Origin: Arenimonas sp.
GTDB taxonomy: Bacteria > Pseudomonadota > Gammaproteobacteria > Xanthomonadales > Xanthomonadaceae
NCBI GenBank assembly: GCA_003497545.1
Contig: DNNT01000041.1
Location: 12,745-17,759, forward strand
Length of the DNA stretch: 5,015 bases
Direction of reading: 5' to 3'
Position 1 is the stretch's first letter; the number at the start of each line of letters is the position of its first letter. A model generated the notes under the pieces. The model searched no databases. It was not told where the DNA came from and was given only the letters and a program-made list of their open reading frames with translations. The position numbers and the translations under genes are program-made. Positions 1 to 4,719 of the stretch are shown piece by piece.

Positions 1-76
1 CGCGCGACTGGCCGCAGGCCGCCAGCAGGGCCACTACCAGGATCGCGACGACGAGGCGGGCGAAAGCGTGGTTCAT
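1..76 (-). CDS. nlpD: Lipoprotein N-terminus, probably NlpD (partial, cut by window edge)
   Basis: Only the first 25 codons are present, reading MNHAFARLVVAILVV then ALLAACGQSR. This is a short lipoprotein signal peptide: one Arg at position 7, a hydrophobic stretch at 8-20, and the lipobox L18-A19-A20-C21. Cys21 should be lipidated after signal peptidase II cleavage. The ATG overlaps the yqaA stop codon by 4 bp (ATGA, 73-76), and no Shine-Dalgarno sequence precedes it, so translation is probably coupled to yqaA. The name rests on context: in gammaproteobacteria the surE-pcm cluster is followed by nlpD, an outer-membrane lipoprotein with LysM and degenerate M23 peptidase domains that activates the septal amidase AmiC. 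None of those domains lies in the window, so the lipoprotein call is firm and the nlpD name is inferred. In many relatives the rpoS promoter lies within nlpD, which would be off the left edge. Confidence 0.72.
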   Translation of the reverse strand, partial: MNHAFARLVVAILVVALLAACGQSR

Positions 77-657
77 GCGCGTAACTGCAGCCAGGCAATG
101 ACGCCCAGGATGGCCACCGCCACCACCCAGCCCAGCACCTCGATGTAGCGGCGCAGGTGCGGTTCGATGCGCGGCCCGCCCCAGGCGATCAGGCCGGCCA
201 CCAGGAAGAAGCGCATGCCGCGCCCCACCAGCGAGGCCAGCGCGAACGGCAGCAGCGGCATCGCCGCGGCGCCGCCGGCGACGGTGAACACCTTGAACGG
301 AATGGGCGTGAACGCCGCCACGAACATGATCCAAACGCCGTACTTCACGAACTGCGCCTGCACTTCGGCATAGGTGCCGCCGTGGCCGGCGCGTTCGATC
401 CAGGGCATCACCGCCTCGAGGGCGAAATAACCGAGCGCGTAGCCGATGAGCCCGCCCAGCACCGAGGTCACGGTGGTCAGCAGCGCATAGCGCCACCAGG
501 CCTGCGGGCGCGCCAGCGCCATCGGCGCCAGCATCACGTCGGGCGGCACCGGGAAGAAAATGGATTCGATGGTGCTGAGCACACCCAGGTACCACGGGGC
601 GTGCGGGTGGGCGGCGAGCGTGCGGCAGCGGTCGTAGAGCGGTCCGAACAGCTTCAT
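73..657 (-). CDS. yqaA: YqaA/DedA-like (SNARE-associated, VTT-domain) inner-membrane protein
   Basis: A 194-residue polytopic membrane protein. Hydrophobic segments lie near residues 23-48, 56-80, 107-131, 134-158 and 174-192. Family signatures include E31-S-I-F-F-P-V-P-P-D near the first segment, the glycine-rich GGLIGYALG at 68-76, FTPIPFKVFTVAGGAA at 116-131, and GRGMRFF at 145-151. The F-T-P-I-P-[FY]-K and G-R-x-x-R-F motifs are typical of the DedA/VTT superfamily, whose studied members move phospholipids or undecaprenyl phosphate across membranes or support proton-dependent homeostasis. The substrate of the YqaA branch is not established. The ATG follows the pcm stop codon directly (TGA then ATG, no gap) with only a weak GGGA upstream. 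The gene ends in a 4-bp overlap with the next lipoprotein gene. E. coli yqaA is shorter (about 142 residues, from memory) and lies elsewhere on its chromosome, so the position between pcm and nlpD is a lineage feature. Confidence 0.9.
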   Translation of the reverse strand: MKLFGPLYDRCRTLAAHPHAPWYLGVLSTIESIFFPVPPDVMLAPMALARPQAWWRYALLTTVTSVLGGLIGYALGYFALEAVMPWIERAGHGGTYAEVQAQFVKYGVWIMFVAAFTPIPFKVFTVAGGAAAMPLLPFALASLVGRGMRFFLVAGLIAWGGPRIEPHLRRYIEVLGWVVAVAILGVIAWLQLRA

Positions 658-1335
658 TCAGAGCGTCCCGGGCAGCAGCGGAACGAACACGACGGCGCCC
701 AGGTCTTCCTGCACCAGTTGGCCGTCGATGCGACGCAGGCGCAGCAGGCGCTGGCCGGACGGACCGCCGATGGGCGCCACCAGGGTGCCGCCTTCCGCGA
801 GCTGGTCGAGCAGGGCCTGTTCCATGGCCGCGGCGCCGGCGGTGACGATGATGCCGTCGAAGGGCGCGTATTCGGGCCAGCCGGCGCGGCCGTCGTCGTG
901 GCGGGTGCGCACGTTCAGGCCCTGGTGGCGGAAGCGTCGGCGTGCGATGCGCAGCAGTTCCTCGATGCGCTCGACGCTGTAGGTTTCCAGGCCCAGGGTG
1001 GCCAGGACCGAAGCCTGGTAACCCGAGCCGGTGCCCACTTCCAGCACGCGGCCGGGCATGCCGTGTTCGATCAGCGCCTCGGTCATGCGCGCCACCACCC
1101 AGGGCTGGGAAATGGTCTGGCCGTTGCCGATGGGCAGCGCGGTGTCCTCGTAGGCGCGGCTGGCCAGCGCCTCGTCGATGAACAGGTGCCGCGGCACGGT
1201 GCGCATGGCGGTGAGCACGCGTTCGTCGGCGATGCCGCCTTCGCCGCGCAGGCGTTCGATCATGCGGTCGCGGGCCCGCTGCGAGGTCATGCCCAGGCCT
1301 TTGGCCTCGGGCTGGGTGAGGTAACGGGGCATCAT
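658..1335 (-). CDS. pcm: Protein-L-isoaspartate O-methyltransferase
   Basis: A 225-residue cytoplasmic enzyme that uses S-adenosylmethionine to methylate L-isoaspartyl residues in ageing proteins, starting their conversion back to aspartate. It has the family signature [19 protein letters not shown], the AdoMet-binding motif [20 protein letters not shown], motif II around [10 protein letters not shown], and [12 protein letters not shown] followed by [13 protein letters not shown] in the second half. The C-terminal FVPLLPG matches the FVPLV-like end of E. coli Pcm. The start chosen is the ATG at 1335, which overlaps the surE stop in an ATGA. A second ATG follows at once (MMPRYL). There is no Shine-Dalgarno sequence, so coupling to surE is likely. 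The first 15 residues extend beyond the E. coli start: an internal M16-T-S-Q-R-A-R-D-R-M aligns with the E. coli N-terminus. Xanthomonas Pcm carries a similar extension and length (recalled), so the long form is probably real. Confidence 0.97.
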   Translation of the reverse strand: MMPRYLTQPEAKGLGMTSQRARDRMIERLRGEGGIADERVLTAMRTVPRHLFIDEALASRAYEDTALPIGNGQTISQPWVVARMTEALIEHGMPGRVLEVGTGSGYQASVLATLGLETYSVERIEELLRIARRRFRHQGLNVRTRHDDGRAGWPEYAPFDGIIVTAGAAAMEQALLDQLAEGGTLVAPIGGPSGQRLLRLRRIDGQLVQEDLGAVVFVPLLPGTL

Positions 1336-2111
1336 GCGGGGCGCGTCATCCCTTCGCGCAGGCCGCCCACCCAACTGGCCACCTTCTCCAGCGCCTGGTA
1401 GCGCGTGAGGTCGACGTGGATGGGGGTGATGGAAATGTAGCCGGTGCGGATGGCGTGGAAATCGGTGCCGGGGCCGGCGTCCTGCTCGGGGCCGGCCGGG
1501 CCGATCCACCACATCGGGCGGCCGCGCGGGTCGACCTGCTCAATGCAGGGTTCGGCGCGGTGGCGGTGGCCCAGGCGCGTGACTTCGTAGCCGCGCAGTT
1601 CGGCCCAGGGCAGGTCGGGCACGTTGACGTTGAGGATGGTGTCGGCCGGCAGTGGATCGACCAGCAGGCGCGCGGTGATTTCCATCGCGGCGCGGGCGGC
1701 GGTGTCGTAGTGGCGGCCGGAGTTCTCGTCGGTGACCAGCGACATCGCGACGGCGGGCAGGCCGAGGAAACGCCCTTCCATCGCCGCGGCGACGGTGCCC
1801 GAGTAGATGACGTCGTCGCCCAGGTTGGCGGCGCTGTTGATGCCGGACACCACGATGTCGGGGTCGCGCTCGAGCAGGCCGGTCAGCGCCAGGTGCACGC
1901 AGTCGGTGGGCGTGCCGGACACGCGCCAGGTGCGCTCTCCCACCGGCTTGACGCGGATGGGACGGTCCAGCGTGAGGGAATTGCTGGCGCCGGAGCGGTC
2001 GCGGTCGGGCGCCACCACCGTCACTTCGTGGCCGGCGGCGCGCAGCCCCTCGGCCAGGACGCGGATGCCGGGGGCTTCCACGCCATCGTCATTGCTCACC
2101 AGTACGCGCAT
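1332..2111 (-). CDS. surE: 5'/3'-nucleotidase SurE
   Basis: A 259-residue, metal-dependent survival phosphatase. The family hydrolyses nucleoside monophosphates, and in E. coli also short polyphosphate, and supports stationary-phase survival. The N-terminus [16 protein letters not shown] carries the metal ligands N7, D8 and D9. [15 protein letters not shown] supplies the conserved metal-site Ser (S40), and [12 protein letters not shown] and [20 protein letters not shown] supply the active-site Asn residues (N92, N96). ATRY-like and GYISITP sequences near the C-terminus are also typical. The length agrees with the family (about 250). The ATG at 2111 is preceded by GCAGGA with 6 nt spacing, a usable Shine-Dalgarno sequence. 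It heads the surE-pcm-yqaA-nlpD unit and overlaps pcm by 4 bp. In E. coli truD directly precedes surE; here an smr gene and a small lipoprotein gene intervene, so surE must have its own promoter in the 79-bp gap it shares with smr. Confidence 0.97.
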   Translation of the reverse strand: MRVLVSNDDGVEAPGIRVLAEGLRAAGHEVTVVAPDRDRSGASNSLTLDRPIRVKPVGERTWRVSGTPTDCVHLALTGLLERDPDIVVSGINSAANLGDDVIYSGTVAAAMEGRFLGLPAVAMSLVTDENSGRHYDTAARAAMEITARLLVDPLPADTILNVNVPDLPWAELRGYEVTRLGHRHRAEPCIEQVDPRGRPMWWIGPAGPEQDAGPGTDFHAIRTGYISITPIHVDLTRYQALEKVASWVGGLREGMTRPA

Positions 2112-2135
2112 CGGGGGTCCTGCGGGAAGAACCCC

Positions 2136-2141
2136 ATGATA
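2136..2141 (-). promoter_or_regulatory. Candidate -10 element for the surE operon
   Basis: The minus strand reads TATCAT, one base from the sigma-70 consensus TATAAT, about 25 bp upstream of the surE ATG. A start site near 2129 would give a leader of about 18 nt, enough for the GCAGGA ribosome binding site. No recognisable -35 hexamer sits at 16-19 bp spacing (GATGCC at 17, TGATGC at 18). The promoter would therefore depend on an activator or another sigma factor, or the match is chance. A promoter is required here because the upstream neighbour is transcribed divergently. Confidence 0.35.
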
Positions 2142-2177
2142 ACGGATGCGCCCACCGCGGCATCACCCGTCCCGGGT

Positions 2178-2183
2178 TAGTCT
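2178..2183 (+). promoter_or_regulatory. Weak candidate -10 element for a leaderless smr transcript
   Basis: TAGTCT fits the TANNNT pattern and ends 7 bp before the smr ATG, the spacing expected if transcription starts at the ATG itself. The smr start also has no Shine-Dalgarno sequence (TTAGTCTTTCGCGC before ATG), which agrees with a leaderless message. No -35 hexamer is visible, and a short ACCCG/CGGGT inverted repeat (2165-2177) abuts the element. The evidence is slight because TANNNT is common by chance. Confidence 0.2.
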
Positions 2184-2190
2184 TTCGCGC

Positions 2191-2775
2191 ATGGCCAAGC
2201 GCAAGCCCCCGGTTCCGGTCGTCAGCGAGGACGACGCCGCCCTGTTCCGGGAGGCGATCGGCGAAGTGCGCCCGCTGGATCCGCCGCCACCCGCGCCGGA
2301 AAAGCCCCGCCCCGCCCCGGTGGCGCGCATGCGCGCGCTGGACGAGGCCGAGGCGCTGGCGCAATCGCGCGGCGCCGGCTGGTTCGAAGCCACCATCGAA
2401 GCGGCCGAAGCCCTGGCCTACCGCCGCGACGAAGTGCCGGAGAAGGTGCTCAAGGCGCTCAAGCGCGGCCAGTACAGCATCGGCGGCGAACTCGACCTGC
2501 ACCAGATGCGCGCCCCCGAAGCCGAACGCTGGCTGCGCGAATTCCTGGCCGAATCGCGCCTGGGCGGCCACGCCTGCGTGCGCATCATCCACGGCAAGGG
2601 ACTCCGGGCCGCCGCTGGCGGCTCGGTGCTCAAGGCGCTGGTGGACCGGATGCTGCGCCAGCGCGCGGACGTGCTGGCCTTCGCCTCCGCGCCGGAAGCG
2701 ATGGGCGGCACCGGCGCGGTGCTGGTGCTGCTGGCCAGGAAACGCCCGGGCGAACAGCTTCCCGGCACCGGCTGA
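2191..2775 (+). CDS. Smr-domain protein (SmrA/SmrB-like putative nuclease)
   Basis: A 194-residue soluble protein with a C-terminal Smr (small MutS-related) domain at about residues 98-185. The domain shows the two signature motifs, L101-D-L-H104 and I-I-H134-G-K-G137, and ends with M-G-G-T-G-A-V-L-V-L-L (171-181). The N-terminal part has S12-E-D-D-A-A-L-F-R-E-A-I-G-E-V-R-P-L29, typical of proteobacterial Smr proteins, followed by a Pro-rich linker (31-44, PPPPAP). Stand-alone Smr proteins bind or cut nucleic acids. E. coli SmrB cuts mRNA at collided ribosomes, and SmrA has reported DNA endonuclease activity. Features here are mixed: LDLH as in SmrB, IIHGKG and GGxGA as in SmrA, so I give no symbol. 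The ATG at 2191 starts MAKRKPP, a basic N-terminus; an upstream GTG- or ATG-like extension would run into the promoter region. It is the only plus-strand gene, divergent from surE and convergent on the lipoprotein gene, with 3 bp between stop codons. Confidence 0.9.
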   Translation: MAKRKPPVPVVSEDDAALFREAIGEVRPLDPPPPAPEKPRPAPVARMRALDEAEALAQSRGAGWFEATIEAAEALAYRRDEVPEKVLKALKRGQYSIGGELDLHQMRAPEAERWLREFLAESRLGGHACVRIIHGKGLRAAAGGSVLKALVDRMLRQRADVLAFASAPEAMGGTGAVLVLLARKRPGEQLPGTG

Positions 2776-2778
2776 ACT

Positions 2779-2985
2779 TCAGTCGTCGCTGCGCTGCTTG
2801 GGCGGGTGGACCCAGACCACGCGCACGCCGGCCGGCTTGGCCTTCTGCTCGACCGCGAGCACGTAGGCGACGTCGGTGGTGATGGTGGCCTTGCTGCCGG
2901 CGAGACCGGCGGTGTCGGTGCTGGCACAGGCGGGCAGCAGCAGGGACGCGGCGGCAAGGAACAGGCACTTGCGGGCGGTAACCAT
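2779..2985 (-). CDS. Small putative lipoprotein of unknown function
   Basis: A 68-residue product that I do not recognise. The N-terminus MVTARKCLFLAAASLLLPAC is a clear lipoprotein signal: Arg5 and Lys6, a hydrophobic core at 7-17, and the lipobox L17-P18-A19-C20. The mature chain is only 49 residues, beginning CASTDTAGL, with a short hydrophobic/beta-like stretch (VAYVLAVE, 39-46) and then V-R-V-V-W-V-H-P-P (54-62) before a charged end, KQRSDD. Thr21/Ser-type residues at +2 rather than Asp predict sorting to the outer membrane. The start is decided by a perfect AGGAGG 5 nt before the ATG at 2985; the open frame runs further upstream into truD, but that part is a frame shadow. It lies 67 bp after truD with a possible promoter in between. 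The strong ribosome binding site, proper signal peptide and lipobox argue that it is a real gene. No partner or role is indicated by its neighbours. Confidence 0.82.
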   Translation of the reverse strand: MVTARKCLFLAAASLLLPACASTDTAGLAGSKATITTDVAYVLAVEQKAKPAGVRVVWVHPPKQRSDD

Positions 2986-2990
2986 GGCGA

Positions 2991-2996
2991 CCTCCT
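2991..2996 (-). promoter_or_regulatory. Strong Shine-Dalgarno of the small lipoprotein gene
   Basis: The minus strand reads AAGAGGAGGTCGCC then ATG, with a full AGGAGG 5 nt from the start codon. It is the only consensus-grade ribosome binding site in the window. It fixes the start at 2985 and suggests a high translation rate for this small protein. Confidence 0.8.
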
Positions 2997-3016
2997 CTTG
3001 GGAAAACCGCGAGGCC

Positions 3017-3044
3017 AGATTACGCCTGCCCCAGCCGCGTGCAA
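3017..3044 (-). promoter_or_regulatory. Candidate promoter for the small lipoprotein gene
   Basis: In the 67-bp gap after truD the minus strand has TTGCAC (3044-3039), a 16-bp spacer and TAATCT (3022-3017). This matches the first three -35 bases and the TANNNT frame of a -10. A start site near 3010 would give a leader of about 25 nt containing the AGGAGG. The match is only partial. No hairpin-plus-T terminator after truD is visible, so the gene may also be read through from truD. Confidence 0.3.
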
Positions 3045-3052
3045 GTGCCGCC

Positions 3053-4081
3053 TCAGCCGGCCCGGCCGGACTCCCGCACTTCGCCCAGTTCAGCCAGCAG
3101 GCCGGTGGCGTAGGCGCCCGGCGGCAGGGTGAACGCCAGCGCCAGCACGCCCGGCGCCGGCCACTGCCAGGCCAGGTCCTGCACCCGCACACGCAGGGCG
3201 CGGCGCTCCTGCTTCAGACCGGCGGCTTCCAGGCCGGCGCGCAGGTCGGCGAAGGGTTCCAGCGCCGCCAGCTCCAGTTCGCGGGTGGCGCCGGTGCAGC
3301 GCAGCTCGCCGGTGCCCCAGAGCGGGCCGGTGGGGTGGATGTCCATGCGGGCGGCACGGGCGGCCAATTCTTCGGTGGCCGGTTCGGGGCCGAACACGCT
3401 CTGGGTGCCGTCGAGCATCCAGACCTCGCCTTCGCGGCCGCTGGCCCAGTCGCCGGCGGCGATGCGCGCGGCCAGCACGGCATTGAACATTTCCGAGCGC
3501 GCGGCCGAGAGGTAGATCGAACGCTGGTCGCGGTGCACGCGCTGGCCGGCGAACATGCGCCGCGCCGCTTCGACGTTGTCGCCCTCGCGGCCGAATCGCT
3601 GCACGCCGAAGTAGTTCGGCAGGCCGCCGCCGGCGATCGCGGCGAGGCGCTGGCCGATGGCGTCGGCATCGCCAAGCACTTCGCGCAGCACCAGTTCGAA
3701 GCGGTTGCCCTTGAGCGCGCCGCGCGGCAGCTTGCGGTTGTGCCAGGCGCTGTCGAGCACGCGCAGCTCTTCGTCCTGGAGCGCGGCCAGGTCGGGCGCC
3801 ACGCGCTTGGGCAGGTGCACGGAAAAACGCTGGCGGGTGACGGCGTGGCGGTCCTTCAGTCCGGCGTAGCCGACGCCCATCTCGGGAATGCCGGCCCAGC
3901 GCGCCAGGCGCTTGGCGATGTGCGCGGTGTTGGCGCCGCGTTTCTCCACGGTGAGCAGCAGGTGTTCGCCCTGCCCCGTGGGCTCGAAACCCGGGATCTC
4001 CTCGACCACGAAATCCTCGGGCGCGGCGCGGTACAGCGCTGACAGCACCGGCGCACCGAAACCACCCGGCAGCGCGCTCAC
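3053..4081 (-). CDS. truD: tRNA pseudouridine(13) synthase TruD
   Basis: A 342-residue cytoplasmic enzyme that isomerises uridine 13 of tRNA (tRNA-Glu in E. coli) to pseudouridine; E. coli TruD has about 349 residues. Order of motifs: substrate-entry region R18[10 protein letters not shown]28; the catalytic motif G74-L-K-D-R-H-A80 with nucleophile Asp77; K124-G-N-R-F-E-L-V-L-R133; N156-Y-F-G-V-Q-R-F-G164; L191-S-A-A-R-S-E-M-F-N200; and the C-terminal [18 protein letters not shown]. The start is the GTG at 4081, which overlaps the ispF stop codon as GTGA (4 bp). The translated sequence [19 protein letters not shown] then aligns with the start of the E. coli protein. No Shine-Dalgarno sequence precedes it, so it is probably translated by coupling to ispF. 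The frame stays open for 185 more codons upstream, but that stretch is antiparallel-frame noise through ispF and the intergenic repeat. Confidence 0.96.
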   Translation of the reverse strand: MSALPGGFGAPVLSALYRAAPEDFVVEEIPGFEPTGQGEHLLLTVEKRGANTAHIAKRLARWAGIPEMGVGYAGLKDRHAVTRQRFSVHLPKRVAPDLAALQDEELRVLDSAWHNRKLPRGALKGNRFELVLREVLGDADAIGQRLAAIAGGGLPNYFGVQRFGREGDNVEAARRMFAGQRVHRDQRSIYLSAARSEMFNAVLAARIAAGDWASGREGEVWMLDGTQSVFGPEPATEELAARAARMDIHPTGPLWGTGELRCTGATRELELAALEPFADLRAGLEAAGLKQERRALRVRVQDLAWQWPAPGVLALAFTLPPGAYATGLLAELGEVRESGRAG

Positions 4082-4560
4082 GCGCGCACCAGCAGCGCCA
4101 CGGCCATGGCCGCCAGGCCTTCGCCACGGCCGGTGAAGCCGAGTTTTTCCGAGGTGGTTGCCTTGATGCTGACGGCGTCGACTTCGATGCCCAGGTCGGC
4201 AGCCAGGTTCGCGCGCATCGCTGGCGCGTGCGCGGCCACCTTGGGCCGCTCGCAGACCACGGTGACGTCGGCATTGCCCACGCGCCAGCCGCGTTCGGCC
4301 AGCAGGGCCTGGCAGTGGCGCAGGAACACGCGGCTGTCGCAGCCCTTCCAGCGCGCGTCGGAGGGCGGGAAATGCACGCCGATGTCGCCCAGCGCCAGCG
4401 CACCCAGCAGGGCGTCGCACAGCGCGTGGATCACCACGTCGCCGTCCGAGTGCGCCAGCACGCCGCGCTCGTGCGGCACGCGCACGCCACCCAACACCAC
4501 GTGGTCGCCTTCTCCGAAGGCGTGTACGTCGTAACCCTGTCCTACGCGGATGTCTGTCAT
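4078..4560 (-). CDS. ispF: 2-C-methyl-D-erythritol 2,4-cyclodiphosphate synthase IspF
   Basis: A 160-residue enzyme (E. coli 159) that converts CDP-methylerythritol 2-phosphate to methylerythritol cyclodiphosphate plus CMP in the MEP isoprenoid pathway. It acts as a homotrimer with a Zn site. Visible residues: G9-Y-D11-V-H13-A-F for the metal ligands D11 and H13, [10 protein letters not shown] with the third ligand H45, the phosphate-contact region H63-F-P-P-S-D, K72-G-C-D-S, C103-E-R-P-K, and S131[17 protein letters not shown]148. The ATG at 4560 gives [13 protein letters not shown], close to the E. coli start. The frame is open for 26 codons more, but these are the translation of the intergenic repeat and should not be annotated. 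There is no Shine-Dalgarno sequence; the 15 nt before the ATG are A-rich (GCAAAAAACAAAAAC) and follow the foot of a large hairpin. It overlaps truD by 4 bp. Confidence 0.97.
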   Translation of the reverse strand: MTDIRVGQGYDVHAFGEGDHVVLGGVRVPHERGVLAHSDGDVVIHALCDALLGALALGDIGVHFPPSDARWKGCDSRVFLRHCQALLAERGWRVGNADVTVVCERPKVAAHAPAMRANLAADLGIEVDAVSIKATTSEKLGFTGRGEGLAAMAVALLVRA

Positions 4561-4575
4561 GTTTTTGTTTTTTGC

Positions 4576-4709
4576 CACGGATGACACGGATAAGAGCCGA
4601 TAAACACGGATAGAGCGGAATAGAAGGGAAAAGCACAAACGCCGGACGCCGATTCTGAACCCAAATCGCCTTATCCGTGCTTATCGGCTCCTATCCGTGC
4701 AAATCCGTG
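4576..4709. repeat. Large imperfect inverted repeat built of CACGGAT units, between ispD and ispF
   Basis: The left arm (4576-4611) has CACGGAT at 4576, 4585 and 4605. The right arm (4673-4709) has the complement ATCCGTG at 4673, 4693 and 4703, in mirrored spacing (9 and 20 against 20 and 10). The inner 27 bases of each arm (4585-4611 and 4673-4699), including a shared GAGCCGATAA core, match at 25 of 27 positions. Pairing continues with gaps outward to 4576/4709 and inward to about 4617/4667, leaving a loop of about 49 nt (4618-4666). In the minus-strand RNA, the direction of ispD-ispF transcription, both mismatches become G-U pairs. No T-run follows the stem in either direction, so it is not a simple intrinsic terminator. 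It resembles dispersed intergenic repeats with ATCCGTG units that I recall from environmental proteobacteria. It fills the gap almost completely, so it is probably an inserted, non-coding repeat element. Confidence 0.88.
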
Positions 4710-4719
4710 TTCAAGCCTT

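Noticed and set aside
157..1401. A 414-codon plus-strand open frame opposite yqaA, pcm and the end of surE
   Set aside because: It is antisense to three well-recognised genes. The translation is rich in His, Gln, Arg, Ala and Gly with no family signature, as expected for the shadow of GC-rich codons on the opposite strand.
2165..2177. ACCCG-TCC-CGGGT inverted repeat upstream of smr as an operator
   Set aside because: The arms are only 5 bp and GC-rich, with no regulator gene nearby. It is kept only as a remark under the possible smr promoter.
1416..2180. A 254-codon plus-strand open frame opposite surE
   Set aside because: It is antisense to a complete, conserved SurE and has low-complexity Gly/Ala/Val composition with no recognisable motif.
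2743..2752. CGCCCGGGCG palindrome near the end of the Smr gene as a terminator
   Set aside because: It is within coding sequence, only 10 bp long, and is followed by AACAGCTT with no T-run. Such palindromes are frequent at this GC content.
2163..3044. Minus-strand open frames opposite the Smr gene (2089-2592, 2418-3044, 2630-2968)
   Set aside because: They carry no motif. The Smr gene on the plus strand has both signature motifs and proper domain order, so these are its shadows.
2876..4042. A 388-codon plus-strand open frame opposite truD and the small lipoprotein gene
   Set aside because: It is a shadow of truD. The composition is biased (Ala, Gly, Arg, His, Gln), there is no ribosome binding site or domain, and it crosses two real genes.
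3090..4403. A 437-codon minus-strand open frame overlapping ispF and truD in another frame
   Set aside because: It is rich in Arg, Ala and Pro and crosses the boundary between two verified genes. It is the usual out-of-frame reading of GC-rich coding DNA.
4571..4709. Intrinsic terminator after ispD, or a CRISPR-like repeat array
   Set aside because: The stem is long but no T-run follows it on either strand; the T-rich tract at 4561-4573 precedes the stem on the plus strand and reads as A in ispF mRNA. The units are short, few and mirrored, without regular spacers, so it is not CRISPR.
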